A stretch of DNA of 64,000 bases from Arthrobacter sp. Soil762 (GCF_001428335.1 NZ_LMSG01000002.1:3467-67466), one strand, 5' to 3'; shown: positions 17,524 to 26,401, counted from the first letter of the stretch. A program made the numbers and translations. The notes: generated by a model not told the origin, from the letters alone.

Positions 17524-17979
17524 CTAAAGCCGATCTACATACTTTTTGGCTGTCGCCAGGTCCGTTTGGGTTGCCTGGCGGAGGAGTTTGATGGCCTGGA
17601 TCTTGTGCCCGTCGTGCGCCATTGTCTGCAACTGCATGGCCAGCTGAGGGTCCAGAATCCCGCCGGGGAGCGCCGCATAGCCATACTGGCCGGCACCCGC
17701 TCCGGACTGCCCGCGCCGTGCTGCCCGGGCATGGTCTTCCTGCTGCGATTGCTGCTGTTCGTTCTGGCTGGGCCGGGTGTTGGCTTCCAGGCGGGCACGC
17801 ACGGCTGTTGCCACGCGTACCTGCTCGGCATAGTGCTCCGCGGAGCGCCGCGCCAGGTCCTGCTGGTACTTCTCGGCGTCGGAGGTCCCGGAATTACGGG
17901 GTCTGAGGGCCGTCGTAAATGCCCAGATTATTGCTGCCAACACGCCGGCCGGCAGAAACACCATCAGTACATCGCCCAT
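17524..17979 (-). CDS. Membrane-anchored protein with C-terminal L7/L12-like domain
   Basis: 151 residues: one N-terminal helix (about 3-22), a charged Gln/Glu/Arg-rich helical middle (35-100) and the C-terminal IQAIKLLRQATQTDLATAKK, which closely follows the L7/L12 C-terminal helix motif. It is cotranscribed with the next gene (gap of two bases), which has the same plan. Together they may form a membrane complex that displays L7/L12-like binding surfaces in the cytoplasm. The role is not known. Confidence 0.6.
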   Translation of the reverse strand: MGDVLMVFLPAGVLAAIIWAFTTALRPRNSGTSDAEKYQQDLARRSAEHYAEQVRVATAVRARLEANTRPSQNEQQQSQQEDHARAARRGQSGAGAGQYGYAALPGGILDPQLAMQLQTMAHDGHKIQAIKLLRQATQTDLATAKKYVDRL

Positions 17980-18004
17980 AGTCAGAGCTTATGTCAGATG
18001 CCCG

Positions 18005-18482
18005 TTATCCACAGCACATTCCTGCCGTTGCATACAGCCGATTCGCTGTGGCGTCAAAAGATGCCTGGCGGTGTGCCGCGCATCACCAAGCGGGCATGAA
18101 TCGCCGGTGGAGACACTCGGAAAGCCCGATCTTTCAACAGCGCCGCGCCGCAAGCTGTGGATGAAGGTTGGGAAAAAAAGAATTTAGTCCACATCCTCGA
18201 CGAACGTTTTCGCAGGTCAGGCGCCTATATACGGCAAAAGTTTTTTTGTTTCCACAGGTTCACCCACAGGCTGTGCACAAGCTATGCCCCTTAGTGCACA
18301 GGTTATCCACAGTCCTCCGGGTTGGTGGGCTTGGACGCTGGGGCGGTGGCGGCTACCGTTGCGGGATACCTGCTTTAGGGGCGCTATGACGCCGTCGCGG
18401 ACATGTGCTGTCGTAGCAGTGGGGGACTTCGGTCCGGCTGCTGCGGCGCTTTCTGTGGATAACTTGCGGAACATGGGGATAA
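18005..18482. promoter_or_regulatory. DnaA box cluster upstream of dnaB
   Basis: Three exact consensus DnaA boxes: TTATCCACA at 18005-18013 and 18303-18311, and the reverse form TGTGGATAA at 18454-18462. Two one-mismatch boxes, TGTGGATGA (18156-18164) and TGGGGATAA (18474-18482), lie in the same 480 bases. A/T-rich stretches occur at 18170-18250. The whole 17980-18669 gap holds no clear gene. Without dnaA or dnaN nearby it is more likely a DnaA-controlled promoter or a DnaA-titrating site than the chromosome origin. Confidence 0.7.
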
Positions 18483-18669
18483 CTCCCGCACGCGTTGCGC
18501 AGACTCAACGTTGCGGAAGCTTCAATCGGGCCCGCCGGGCTTCATTGTCGGAGGCCGCTGATAGACCTGAACGTATGCCGTCCCGTGGAGGTCCCGCAGG
18601 AGGGCGCCCCGGCAGGTAAATGACTTACTCGCCGCATCAAGTCGCGGCACACTATGGAGGACGGCAGCT

Positions 18670-20052
18670 TTGTCAGTAACGCACCTGGACTCGATCGAGG
18701 GTACCCGCGGACCAGAAGGCAGCCGTAAGCCACCACAGGACATTCCAGCCGAGCAGTCCGTCCTCGGCGGCATGATGCTGTCCAAGGACGCCATCGCGGA
18801 CGTTGTGGAAATCCTCCGCGGCCAGGACTTCTACCGGCCTGCGCACGAGACCATCTACGAGGCGATCATCGACCTCTACGGCCGCGGCGAGCCGGCGGAT
18901 GCGGTTACCGTCTCGGACGAACTGACCAAGCGCGCAGAGATCAACCGGATCGGCGGACCCGCCTACCTGCACGAGCTCATCCAGACTGTCCCCACGGCCG
19001 CCAATGCCGGCTACTACGCCGAAATTGTGGCAGAGCGCGCCGTTCTGCGCCGGCTCGTCAATGCAGGCACCAAGATCGTCCAGCTGGGATACGGCTCCGA
19101 CGGCGAGGTGGAGGACCTGGTCAACCAGGCGCAGGCCGAGGTTTACGCGGTGGCGGAACGGCGCACAGCCGAGGACTACGTGGTCCTCAAGGACGTCATG
19201 GAAGCAACGGTGGACGAGATCGAAGCGTCCGGACACCGCGGGGAAGGCATGACCGGTGTGCCCACGGGGTTCTACGAACTCGATGAACTCACCCATGGAC
19301 TGCACCCGGGGCAGATGATCGTTATTGCAGCCCGTCCGGCAGTGGGTAAGTCAACGTTTGCCCTGGACTTCGCCCGCTCTGCGGCCATCAAGAACAACCT
19401 GGCCACGGTCATGTTCTCTCTCGAAATGGGCCGGAACGAAATCGCCATGCGCCTGTTGTCCGCCGAGGCAACCATCGGCCTGCAGGACCTTCGCAAGGGC
19501 ACCATCAAGGACGAGCAATGGTCCAAGATCGCCACCACCATGGGCCGGATGAATGATGCCCCGCTCTTCATCGATGACAGCCCGAACATGTCGCTGATGG
19601 AAATCAGGGCCAAATGCCGACGCCTCAAGCAGCAGCATGACCTGAAGCTCGTGATCCTGGATTACCTGCAGCTCATGAGCTCCGGCAAGAAAGTGGAGTC
19701 ACGCCAGCAGGAAGTCTCCGAGTTCTCCCGTGCGCTGAAGCTGCTGGCCAAGGAACTCCAGGTTCCGGTCATCGCCCTGTCGCAGCTCAACCGTGGCTCC
19801 GAGCAGCGCCAGGACAAGCGGCCCATGGTCTCTGACCTCCGCGAATCCGGCTCCATCGAGCAGGATGCGGACATGGTCATCCTGCTGCACCGTGAGGACG
19901 TCTATGACAAGGAATCCCCGCGCGCAGGCGAGGCGGACATCCTGATCGCCAAGCACCGTAACGGCCCCACCAAGGACATTGTGGTGGCATTCCAGGGTCA
20001 CTACTCGCGGTTCGCCAACATGGCGGCCGATGCCGGAGGCAGCGGCTTCTAG
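18670..20052 (+). CDS. dnaB: Replicative DNA helicase
   Basis: 460 residues from TTG 18670, with GGAGG nine bases upstream. The N-terminal helical domain includes PPQDIPAEQSVLGGMMLSKD. The RecA-like ATPase has Walker A ARPAVGKST near residue 222 and the late motifs DLRESGSIEQDADMVILLHR and HRNGPTKDIVVAFQGHYSRF. DnaB unwinds DNA ahead of the replication fork as a hexamer. No intein interrupts it. It is separated from rplI by about 10.6 kb that includes the glycan island; in many actinobacteria it lies close behind rplI. Confidence 0.97.
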   Translation: MSVTHLDSIEGTRGPEGSRKPPQDIPAEQSVLGGMMLSKDAIADVVEILRGQDFYRPAHETIYEAIIDLYGRGEPADAVTVSDELTKRAEINRIGGPAYLHELIQTVPTAANAGYYAEIVAERAVLRRLVNAGTKIVQLGYGSDGEVEDLVNQAQAEVYAVAERRTAEDYVVLKDVMEATVDEIEASGHRGEGMTGVPTGFYELDELTHGLHPGQMIVIAARPAVGKSTFALDFARSAAIKNNLATVMFSLEMGRNEIAMRLLSAEATIGLQDLRKGTIKDEQWSKIATTMGRMNDAPLFIDDSPNMSLMEIRAKCRRLKQQHDLKLVILDYLQLMSSGKKVESRQQEVSEFSRALKLLAKELQVPVIALSQLNRGSEQRQDKRPMVSDLRESGSIEQDADMVILLHREDVYDKESPRAGEADILIAKHRNGPTKDIVVAFQGHYSRFANMAADAGGSGF

Positions 20053-20106
20053 GGTCGTTCCCGCCCGGCTGGCTGAGCCCTGCCCCAGCAGGTGGATTCC
20101 TTTGTC

Positions 20107-21075
20107 TTAGCTCTGCCCCAGCAAGTGGTTGGGCAGCCGGTTCCCCGGGGCGGTTCCACGAATTTCGAGCAGTTCGCGGGCGTGGGCATGCAGCCGCGTA
20201 TCCTCAGCCGAGACCGGCACCCAGCCGGGGACGGGCACCGAGTTGCCGTCGGCGTCGCGCGCCACCATCACTGTGAGGCAATACGTGGTGAGGTTCAGTT
20301 CCTTGCCCTTCGGATCTCCGGAACGCACATGTACGGCGATGTGCATGCCTTTGGTCCCGGTGTAGACCAGCCTGGCCTCGACCTCCACCACATGGCCGAT
20401 CAGCAGGGGCCGGTAGAAGCGCACGCCACCGGAGAATACCGCCACGGTGTCCATGCCGCAGTAGCGGGACGCGCAGACGTAGGCGGCTTCGTCGATCCAC
20501 TTCATCACAATTCCGCCGTGCACTTTCCCGCCCCAGTTAACGTCCGTGGGGGCGGCAACGAACCGCAGCGTCACGCGTTCGGCGGTCCCGGCGTCGGTAT
20601 ATTCCTGGGCGTTCATGGCTTCGACAATGCGTTCACGGACCTTGATCCGCGCCAGGGCGTGGTCCCGCTGTTCGATTTCCGCTGCGGTGGCCGGTTCGAA
20701 CTGTTTGACCGGTACCGGCTTGCCGTCGTCGCCGACCGCCACAAAGATCACCATGCACTGGCTGCGCATCGTGGCAGGCCCGCCCTTGGGATCGCTTGAC
20801 GAGACGACGGTCCGGATGTGCATGGAGGAGCGTCCCGTGTAGACGATGGTGGCTTCCACTTCCACCATGTCGCCGCTGTTCACCGGGTCCGCGAAGTGGA
20901 TGTTGCCCACGTAGGCGGTGACGCAGTAGGACTTGGCCCAGCCCACGGCGGCAGCGTACGCAGCCTTGTCCACCCATTCGAGGACGGTCCCCGCATCCAC
21001 CGAGCCGCTGTGGCCCACATCCGTGGGGGCAGCCAGGAAGCGGAGGGTTACGGAATTGGCCGCGGTCTCAGTCAT
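20107..21075 (-). CDS. Acyl-CoA thioesterase with two hotdog domains
   Basis: 322 residues made of two similar hotdog (4HBT/BFIT-type) domains of about 150 residues. Paired motifs are VTLRFLAAPTDVGHSGSVDA with TVLEWVDKAAY in the first and VTLRFVAAPTDVNWGGKVHG with VMKWIDEAAY in the second. Such enzymes hydrolyse acyl-CoA to free acid and CoA. It is convergent with dnaB, with 54 bases between the stops. Confidence 0.85.
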   Translation of the reverse strand: MTETAANSVTLRFLAAPTDVGHSGSVDAGTVLEWVDKAAYAAAVGWAKSYCVTAYVGNIHFADPVNSGDMVEVEATIVYTGRSSMHIRTVVSSSDPKGGPATMRSQCMVIFVAVGDDGKPVPVKQFEPATAAEIEQRDHALARIKVRERIVEAMNAQEYTDAGTAERVTLRFVAAPTDVNWGGKVHGGIVMKWIDEAAYVCASRYCGMDTVAVFSGGVRFYRPLLIGHVVEVEARLVYTGTKGMHIAVHVRSGDPKGKELNLTTYCLTVMVARDADGNSVPVPGWVPVSAEDTRLHAHARELLEIRGTAPGNRLPNHLLGQS

Positions 21076-21137
21076 GCTGCGATCTTACTGAGGCGCGGTG
21101 TTACCGGAGGGTCGGGGCCGACACATACCCGCAACGG

Positions 21138-21178
21138 GAACTGCCCCGCCCGACCTTTTGGGGCGGACAGGGCAGTTC
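21138..21178 (-). terminator. Hairpin terminator-like element
   Basis: GAACTGCC (21138-21145) pairs with GGCAGTTC (21171-21178), with a G/C-rich inner stem (CCGCCC with GGGCGG) around CTTTT. It lies just downstream of the stop of the minus-strand remnant at 21199 and so looks like that gene's original terminator. Confidence 0.45.
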
Positions 21179-21198
21179 TGTCTGTGGACTACTGGAGG

Positions 21199-21354
21199 CT
21201 ACCTTGCGCCGGTGTAGGTGATATCCGACGACGGCCACGCAATTTCCTCACGCCAGTCACCGAGCAGATCGGCCTGGATGGCCGGGGTTTCCGGGAGCTT
21301 TGATGTCAAGTGTGTTGTCTTGGGTGAAAGGCGTCGCCTTGAGCGTCCCGCCAT
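21199..21354 (-). pseudogene. 3' remnant of an unidentified gene
   Basis: A 51-codon minus-strand frame ends in a natural-looking C-terminus (LLGDWREEIAWPSSDITYTG) and is followed by a hairpin resembling a terminator. There is no ribosome-binding site before the only ATG (21354) and the first 15 codons look random. I read this as the tail of a larger enzyme gene whose front was lost. A genuine small protein is possible. No family is recognised. Confidence 0.35.
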
Positions 21355-21387
21355 GACGGAGCCGAGGTCATCCAATTTGCGTCACTA

Positions 21388-21410
21388 TTGATAATGACTA
21401 TCGTTAGCAA
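21388..21410. promoter_or_regulatory. Zur/Fur-like box overlapping the aztD-like start
   Basis: TTGATAATGACTATCGTTAG with the following bases to 21410 forms an imperfect palindrome of the TGATAATnATTATCA type recognised by Fur-family metal regulators. It ends two bases before the ATG at 21412, so binding would block transcription initiation. The linked zinc-protein gene favours Zur. Confidence 0.55.
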
Positions 21411-21411
21411 T

Positions 21412-22737
21412 ATGACAAAAGCTCACACACATCCCGGCCTCATGCGCTCTTACCCGCAGGCCCTCCCGGCACTTCTGGCGGTTTCGGCACTGCTCCTCAC
21501 AGCGTGCGGGGCTGCTCCGGGCGCGGGCTCAGGACCGTCGCCGAGCGGAGGCGCTGACTCAGCCGGCACGTCCACCTCTGCCGCGGCGGGGCAGGCGAAG
21601 GAAAGCCTGGCCCCGTCCCCTCGCCTGGTCCTGACTCACGACGCGGGCATTACGGTTCTTGACGCGAAAACGCTGAAGCCGGTGGGGGACACGCCCCTGG
21701 CGGGATTCAACCGCCTCAGCCCGGCGGGCGACGGCCGCCACGTCTTGGTGGCCACGGGAGATTCCTTCCGCGTCTACGATGCCGGCGTATGGACTGAGGC
21801 GCACGGCGACCATGGGCACTCCTATGCCGCCGCACCCCGGCTGACGGACCGGGCCTTCAGTGCCACCAAGGCCGGTCACGTGGTCAACCACGCCGGGAAG
21901 ACGGCGCTGTTCAACGACGGTTCGGGGAAGGTGGAGGTCCTTGATCCGGCCGCGCTGACTGATGGACTCAAAACCGGCCTGCCAGCCACCAGCACCTACA
22001 CCGCACCGGACGCTCACCACGGCGTCGCCATTACGCTGGAGGATGGGAAGCTGTTGGTCACCCTTGGGAACGAGGAAAGCCGCAACGGCCTCGCGCTGCT
22101 GAGTGCGCCGGCCGGCGATGGCGGGCAGGGGCGCACTGAACTGCTCCGCAACGAGGAGTGCCCCGGCGTGCATGGCGAAGCCGTGGCAGGAAAAGAAACC
22201 GTGGTGGTGGGCTGTGAAGACGGCATGCTGGTTTACCGCGGCGGCGCCTTCACCAAGGTTGCCAGCCCCGACCCGTATGGCCGCATGGGCAACCAGGCTG
22301 GAAGCCCCGCGTCACCGGTGATCCTTGGCGACTACAAGGTCGACCGGAACGCCGAGCTGGAGCGGCCCACCCGGATCTCGCTGGTCAACACCGACACCGG
22401 GACGCTGCAGCAGGTGGACCTGGGCACCAGCTACTCCTTCCGTTCCCTGGGCCGCGGTCCGGGCGGGGAGGCTCTGGTGCTGGGCACGGATGGCGCGCTT
22501 CATGTGATTGATCCGACGACCGGCGAGGTCACCGCCGCCATTTCCGTGGTTGGCGCCTGGACGGAGCCGGATGCCTGGCAGGATCCCCGCCCTACCCTGT
22601 TTGTCCAGGGTTCAACCGCCTACGTCACGGAGCCGGCGGCTTCCAGGATCCATGCCGTGGATCTCAAATCCGGGAAGATCATCAGCAGCACGGACCTGGA
22701 CCACGTGCCCAACGAACTGACCGGAGTCACGGGCTGA
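21412..22737 (+). CDS. aztD: AztD-like zinc metallochaperone lipoprotein
   Basis: 441 residues from ATG 21412; ATG 21442 gives a neater lipoprotein signal and no start has a Shine-Dalgarno. The signal SALLLTACG has a lipobox with lipidated Cys. A long beta-propeller-like domain follows, with repeated strands such as ISLVNTDTGTLQQVDLGTSY, and a His-rich loop HGDHGHS. This matches AztD, the extracytoplasmic chaperone that hands zinc to an AztABC-type importer. No transporter genes adjoin it, so it works with components encoded elsewhere. The Zur-like box suggests induction when zinc is short. Confidence 0.75.
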   Translation: MTKAHTHPGLMRSYPQALPALLAVSALLLTACGAAPGAGSGPSPSGGADSAGTSTSAAAGQAKESLAPSPRLVLTHDAGITVLDAKTLKPVGDTPLAGFNRLSPAGDGRHVLVATGDSFRVYDAGVWTEAHGDHGHSYAAAPRLTDRAFSATKAGHVVNHAGKTALFNDGSGKVEVLDPAALTDGLKTGLPATSTYTAPDAHHGVAITLEDGKLLVTLGNEESRNGLALLSAPAGDGGQGRTELLRNEECPGVHGEAVAGKETVVVGCEDGMLVYRGGAFTKVASPDPYGRMGNQAGSPASPVILGDYKVDRNAELERPTRISLVNTDTGTLQQVDLGTSYSFRSLGRGPGGEALVLGTDGALHVIDPTTGEVTAAISVVGAWTEPDAWQDPRPTLFVQGSTAYVTEPAASRIHAVDLKSGKIISSTDLDHVPNELTGVTG

Positions 22738-22759
22738 CGATCGGACGGCTAGGGACGTT

Positions 22760-22809
22760 AACGCCCGACGGCGGACCGGCACCTGGGTGCCTGTCCGCCG
22801 TCGGGCGTT
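22760..22809. terminator. Strong bidirectional terminator
   Basis: A 17-base perfect stem (arms 22760-22776 and 22793-22809) encloses a second hairpin, GGCACC-TG-GGTGCC. It lies between the convergent aztD-like and DoxX genes and can serve both. Confidence 0.85.
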
Positions 22810-22833
22810 GCGTTTCCTTTGTGGGAGTCTGCC

Positions 22834-23268
22834 TTACGCGAGGACTGCCAGCTTGTTGTTCATGCGGCCGAACACTGCGCGGTCCACGGACAGCCGGCCG
22901 GCGCCGGTGAGTGCGAGTGCCAGGGCCGCGGTGCCAAGGAGCAGTACGAGTTCGTACCCGCCCTTGTCGGCGAAAACTCCTGCCGAGGCATGCACCAGGA
23001 AGAGGGCGCCGATCATATTGACGGCCAGCAGGGCTGCCACCACGCGGGTGAGCACACCCAGGATGAGGGCAATGCCGCCGGCCAATTCGAGGCCTGCGAC
23101 GAAGGGCGCTGACACGTTGGCTGCCGGAACGCCCATCTGGGTGAACGCGGCCTGGGTGCCGGCGATGGTCCATTCGGTGAACTTCTGCCAGCCGTGGGCG
23201 GCGAAGAGGAAGCCGAGGGCGACGCGCAGGACGGTGATGGCAGTGGTGGTGAGGCGTGACTGGTTCAT
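22834..23268 (-). CDS. DoxX family membrane protein
   Basis: 144 residues, four transmembrane helices, with the DoxX pattern VLRVALGFLFAAHGWQKF at the start and AGLELAGGIALILGVLTRVV in the middle. DoxX-type proteins are linked to quinone or redox chemistry and to oxidative stress responses in actinobacteria. A single gene, read toward a shared terminator. Confidence 0.85.
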   Translation of the reverse strand: MNQSRLTTTAITVLRVALGFLFAAHGWQKFTEWTIAGTQAAFTQMGVPAANVSAPFVAGLELAGGIALILGVLTRVVAALLAVNMIGALFLVHASAGVFADKGGYELVLLLGTAALALALTGAGRLSVDRAVFGRMNNKLAVLA

Positions 23269-23396
23269 GCTTCAAGTGTTCTGCACTATTGGTTGAAGTG
23301 TCAACTAATTCCGTTGGGTTGTGTTCGTTGTCACGACTTCCGGCGTCACGGAAGCGGCGCCGCCAAGTCGTCGGGGCTGGCCGTTAGGCTGAAACC

Positions 23397-24749
23397 GTGC
23401 CCAACCAATCCGCCCCCGCTGCCGTCCAGCGTCCCGCCAGCCATGCCCGGGATATCCTGCGGCTTGCCGTCCCGGCGTTCGGCGCACTGATCGCCGAACC
23501 GCTGTTCCTGCTCGCGGATTCGGCCATTGTGGGCCATCTTGGCGTGGCCCAGCTGGCCGGCGTGGGACTTGCTTCCGCCGTGCTGCACACCGCCGTCGGC
23601 CTGATGGTGTTCCTCGCCTACTCCACCACCCCGGCGGTGGCCCGCGCGATGGGACACGGCCAGCTGGGCAAGGCACTCGCCGCAGGGCGCGACGGCGTCT
23701 GGCTGGCACTTCTGTTGGGCATAGTCCTGGCGGTGGCCGGATTCTGGGCGGCTGAACCGCTGGTCACCCTGATGGGCGCTGAGGGTGACGTGCGTTCCTT
23801 CGCTGTTGACTACCTGCGCTGGTCCATGCCCGGCCTGGTGGCCATGCTGCTCATCTTTGCGGGCACGGGCGTCCTGCGCGGATTGCAGGACACCAGGACG
23901 CCGCTGCTCGTGGCCACCGCAGGATTTGCCCTGAATATTGTCCTTAACCTGTGGCTGGTCTACGGGCTGGGCTGGTCCGTTGCAGGCTCGGCGGCAGGCA
24001 CCAGCGTGGCGCAATGGGCCATGGCGGCCGTCTACCTGGTGATGGTCCAGCGCAATGCTGCCCGGCACGGCATCAGCCTCTGGCCCGACTGGAGCGGCAT
24101 CCGCGCGATGACCCGGGTCGGTTCGTGGCTCATGCTCCGCACGCTGAGCCTGCGCATTGCCATCCTGGCCACGGTTTTTGTGGTCACGGGGCAAGGTGCC
24201 GTCAACCTGGCGGCGCACCAGCTGGCCATGACCATCTTCTCGTTCCTCGCCTTTGCCCTCGATGCCCTTGCAATCGCCGCCCAGGCCCTGATCGGCAAGG
24301 AACTGGGCGCGTCCAACCCCGTCACGGCGCGGCACCTGACCCGGACCATGATCCGCTGGGGTGTCGGATTCGGCGTGGTCACGGGAGCCCTGCTGGCCGT
24401 CGCGGCGCCGTGGGCGGGAGCGCTGTTCACGTCCGACGCCGGCGTGCAGTCCGTGCTGACCTACGCACTGTGGATCCTGGCCGCCGGCCAGCCCCTTGCC
24501 GGATATGTTTTTGTCCTGGACGGCGTGCTGATCGGCGCCGGTGACGCCAAGTACCTGGCGCTGGCTGGCGTGGTCAACCTCGCTGTGTACGTCCCCATGC
24601 TCGTGGCCGTAGCTGTCTCCGGCATGTCCGCCGCTGCAGGCCTCGTGTGGCTGTGGGCCGCCTTTGCGCTGGGCTATATGGCCGCCCGGGCGCTGACGCT
24701 GGGCCTGCGCGCCCGGTCGGACCGCTGGATGGTGCTGGGTTCGCCGTAG
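23397..24749 (+). CDS. MATE family efflux transporter (DinF-like)
   Basis: 450 residues from GTG 23397. About 12 helices, with the MATE opening ILRLAVPAFGALIAEPLFLL, then DSAIVGHLGVAQLAG, and the second-half repeat AHQLAMTIFSFLAFALDALA. Such proteins export organic cations or drugs in exchange for H+ or Na+. A DUF308-like membrane protein follows 25 bases downstream, possibly in the same transcript. Confidence 0.9.
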   Translation: MPNQSAPAAVQRPASHARDILRLAVPAFGALIAEPLFLLADSAIVGHLGVAQLAGVGLASAVLHTAVGLMVFLAYSTTPAVARAMGHGQLGKALAAGRDGVWLALLLGIVLAVAGFWAAEPLVTLMGAEGDVRSFAVDYLRWSMPGLVAMLLIFAGTGVLRGLQDTRTPLLVATAGFALNIVLNLWLVYGLGWSVAGSAAGTSVAQWAMAAVYLVMVQRNAARHGISLWPDWSGIRAMTRVGSWLMLRTLSLRIAILATVFVVTGQGAVNLAAHQLAMTIFSFLAFALDALAIAAQALIGKELGASNPVTARHLTRTMIRWGVGFGVVTGALLAVAAPWAGALFTSDAGVQSVLTYALWILAAGQPLAGYVFVLDGVLIGAGDAKYLALAGVVNLAVYVPMLVAVAVSGMSAAAGLVWLWAAFALGYMAARALTLGLRARSDRWMVLGSP

Positions 24750-24774
24750 GGCCGGCGGCCACTAAACTGGACCG

Positions 24775-25365
24775 GTGAACCAACCACTGACACCCATCGA
24801 TGCTCCCGCAGGCACCGCCCAGCAGGCAGACCTGTGGAAGCCGGTACTCCTCCGGGCCGTGGCCGCACTGGTGTTCGGCGCCGTGACCATTTTCTGGGCC
24901 GGACCATCGGTCCAGGTCATGGGTTGGGCGGGCGGCCTGTATCTGCTGGTCACGGGCCTGCTGCTGCTCTGGGCCATCCCGAAGACCGGCTACGCGCGTG
25001 ACGGCATGCCCGGCAAGATCCTCTCCGCTGCAGGGGCCGCCCTGGCAGGCGCCGGTGTTGCCTTGGCGCTGCTTCACGGGGACCGCGTCTTCGGCGTCGT
25101 TGCGGCAGTGGGACTTGGCCTGGCCGGAGCCGTGGAGCTGTACTGCGGCCTCAAGTATCGCGGCCGGCACGTGCTGGGCCGCGACTGGCTGGCCTCGGGC
25201 ATCATCGGGCTTGGCACCGCGGCGATCCTGCCCTTCTTCATCAGCCTCGGAGCCCATGCCCTGCTGGGCGTCGCCGGCGGCGGAGCCATCATCTCCGGTG
25301 TGCTCTGGGTCCTGTCGGGGCTGACTCTAAGGCACGATTCCCGGCCCGCCTCCGCGAAGCCGTAA
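24775..25365 (+). CDS. DUF308/HdeD-like membrane protein
   Basis: 196 residues from GTG 24775, with six hydrophobic helices in regular pairs (for example LLRAVAALVFGAVTIFWAGP, then a Gly/Ala-rich second half). The three-times-two helix arrangement resembles HdeD/DUF308 proteins. The role is unknown. Confidence 0.6.
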   Translation: MNQPLTPIDAPAGTAQQADLWKPVLLRAVAALVFGAVTIFWAGPSVQVMGWAGGLYLLVTGLLLLWAIPKTGYARDGMPGKILSAAGAALAGAGVALALLHGDRVFGVVAAVGLGLAGAVELYCGLKYRGRHVLGRDWLASGIIGLGTAAILPFFISLGAHALLGVAGGGAIISGVLWVLSGLTLRHDSRPASAKP

Positions 25366-25470
25366 ACTAGAAGCGAAAGGTTCTACCCGGCGTAGAAAAC
25401 GCGCCCGGAACAACCCCGCACACATTCGAACCAGCACGCCCTTCGGCATGGCTGTAGGAGAGGAACTACC

Positions 25471-25842
25471 TTGGCAGACCAGAAACCAGGAAAACCGCGC
25501 AAGCTGCGGACCTCGGTGAAGGGGCCGCTGATGTTTTCTGCGTTCTGGGCCGTCCTCGCCTTCGTTACGGTGCTGATCTTCGCCTCCGGCGGCAGCTCGA
25601 AGACCCCGCGGTTCGACCTCGCCTTCACGGGCGCCGGCATCGCGTTCATCGTCACGCTGGTGATCGCGGCCATGCTGGCCATGAGCCACAAGGAGAACTC
25701 CGAACACCTGGGCAAGGGATCCGGCGTCAACCTGAGTTCAGCCCGGAAACCGTCGCACGGATTCGGGGGACACGGCCCCAGCCAGGCCGGCGGCGCCCCT
25801 GAGACTCCGGACGCTGACAGTACCGGCTCCAGTCCTTCCTAG
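25471..25842 (+). CDS. Two-helix membrane protein of unknown function
   Basis: 123 residues from TTG 25471, with GAGAGGAA upstream. Two transmembrane helices (about 22-42 and 52-72), a positively charged N-terminus (PGKPRKLRTSVKG) and a disordered Gly/Pro/Ser-rich tail. Its last four bases overlap the convergent CGNR gene. I do not recognise a family beyond actinobacterial hypotheticals. Confidence 0.65.
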   Translation: MADQKPGKPRKLRTSVKGPLMFSAFWAVLAFVTVLIFASGGSSKTPRFDLAFTGAGIAFIVTLVIAAMLAMSHKENSEHLGKGSGVNLSSARKPSHGFGGHGPSQAGGAPETPDADSTGSSPS

Positions 25843-26384
25843 CGAACAGTAGCCTGCCGCGCTCGGTACGCTGCCACATGCGCGCGGTTGGCGCAGTTCC
25901 CGGTGTCGCAGTACCGTTTCGACCGGTTGCGGCTGAGGTCCAGGACCACGGCATCGCAGTCCTCGGCCTCGCACACGAGCATGCGGTCCATCTCCTTGCT
26001 CCGGATGACGTCCGCCAGGGCCATCGCGGCTTCGGTGCCCATTCGCTCTGCCAGCGGCGCGTCCCTGGCAGTGGCGTGCAGATGCCAGTCCCACTCATCG
26101 TGCTTCATCAGCTGGGGGAGTGCGTTGGCCTCGCGCAACAGGCCGTTGACGCCCGCCACAGCAGAGTCTTCGTCTGCAGTCCATAGGGCGGCAAGCCGCC
26201 CCCGCAGTTCGTGGACACTCGACAGCTCCGCCGCATCGCCGGCGCGGGCTCCACTGAACCCCTCGGACTGAAGGAAATGATCCAGGTCCGCCACCGTGGC
26301 GAGTGATTCGCGTCCGTTGGCGGCGGTGTTGATCAGGTTGACGACGGCGCGCAGGGCTATTTCGGTGTCAGGGGCAAAGACCAT
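25839..26384 (-). CDS. CGNR zinc-finger regulator
   Basis: 181 residues, with AAGGAG five bases before ATG 26384. The N-terminal ABATE-type domain (about 1-120) is followed by a C-terminal CGNR zinc finger: LVCEAEDCDAVVLDLSRNRS, then RYCDTGNCANRAHVAAYRAR, where the family CGNR appears as CANR. These proteins are probable ligand-responsive transcription regulators. It is divergent from the EamA exporter gene, with a palindrome between them, so it probably controls that gene and itself. Confidence 0.8.
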   Translation of the reverse strand: MVFAPDTEIALRAVVNLINTAANGRESLATVADLDHFLQSEGFSGARAGDAAELSSVHELRGRLAALWTADEDSAVAGVNGLLREANALPQLMKHDEWDWHLHATARDAPLAERMGTEAAMALADVIRSKEMDRMLVCEAEDCDAVVLDLSRNRSKRYCDTGNCANRAHVAAYRARQATVR

Positions 26385-26401
26385 CTTGACTCCTTACTGA
26401 G

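Noticed and set aside
17980..18669. Possible chromosome origin because of the DnaA boxes
   Set aside because: dnaA, dnaN and recF are not adjacent; the gap precedes dnaB, so a regulatory role fits better.
18670..20052. Possible intein in dnaB
   Set aside because: The helicase is continuous and of normal length (460 residues) through the ATPase motifs.
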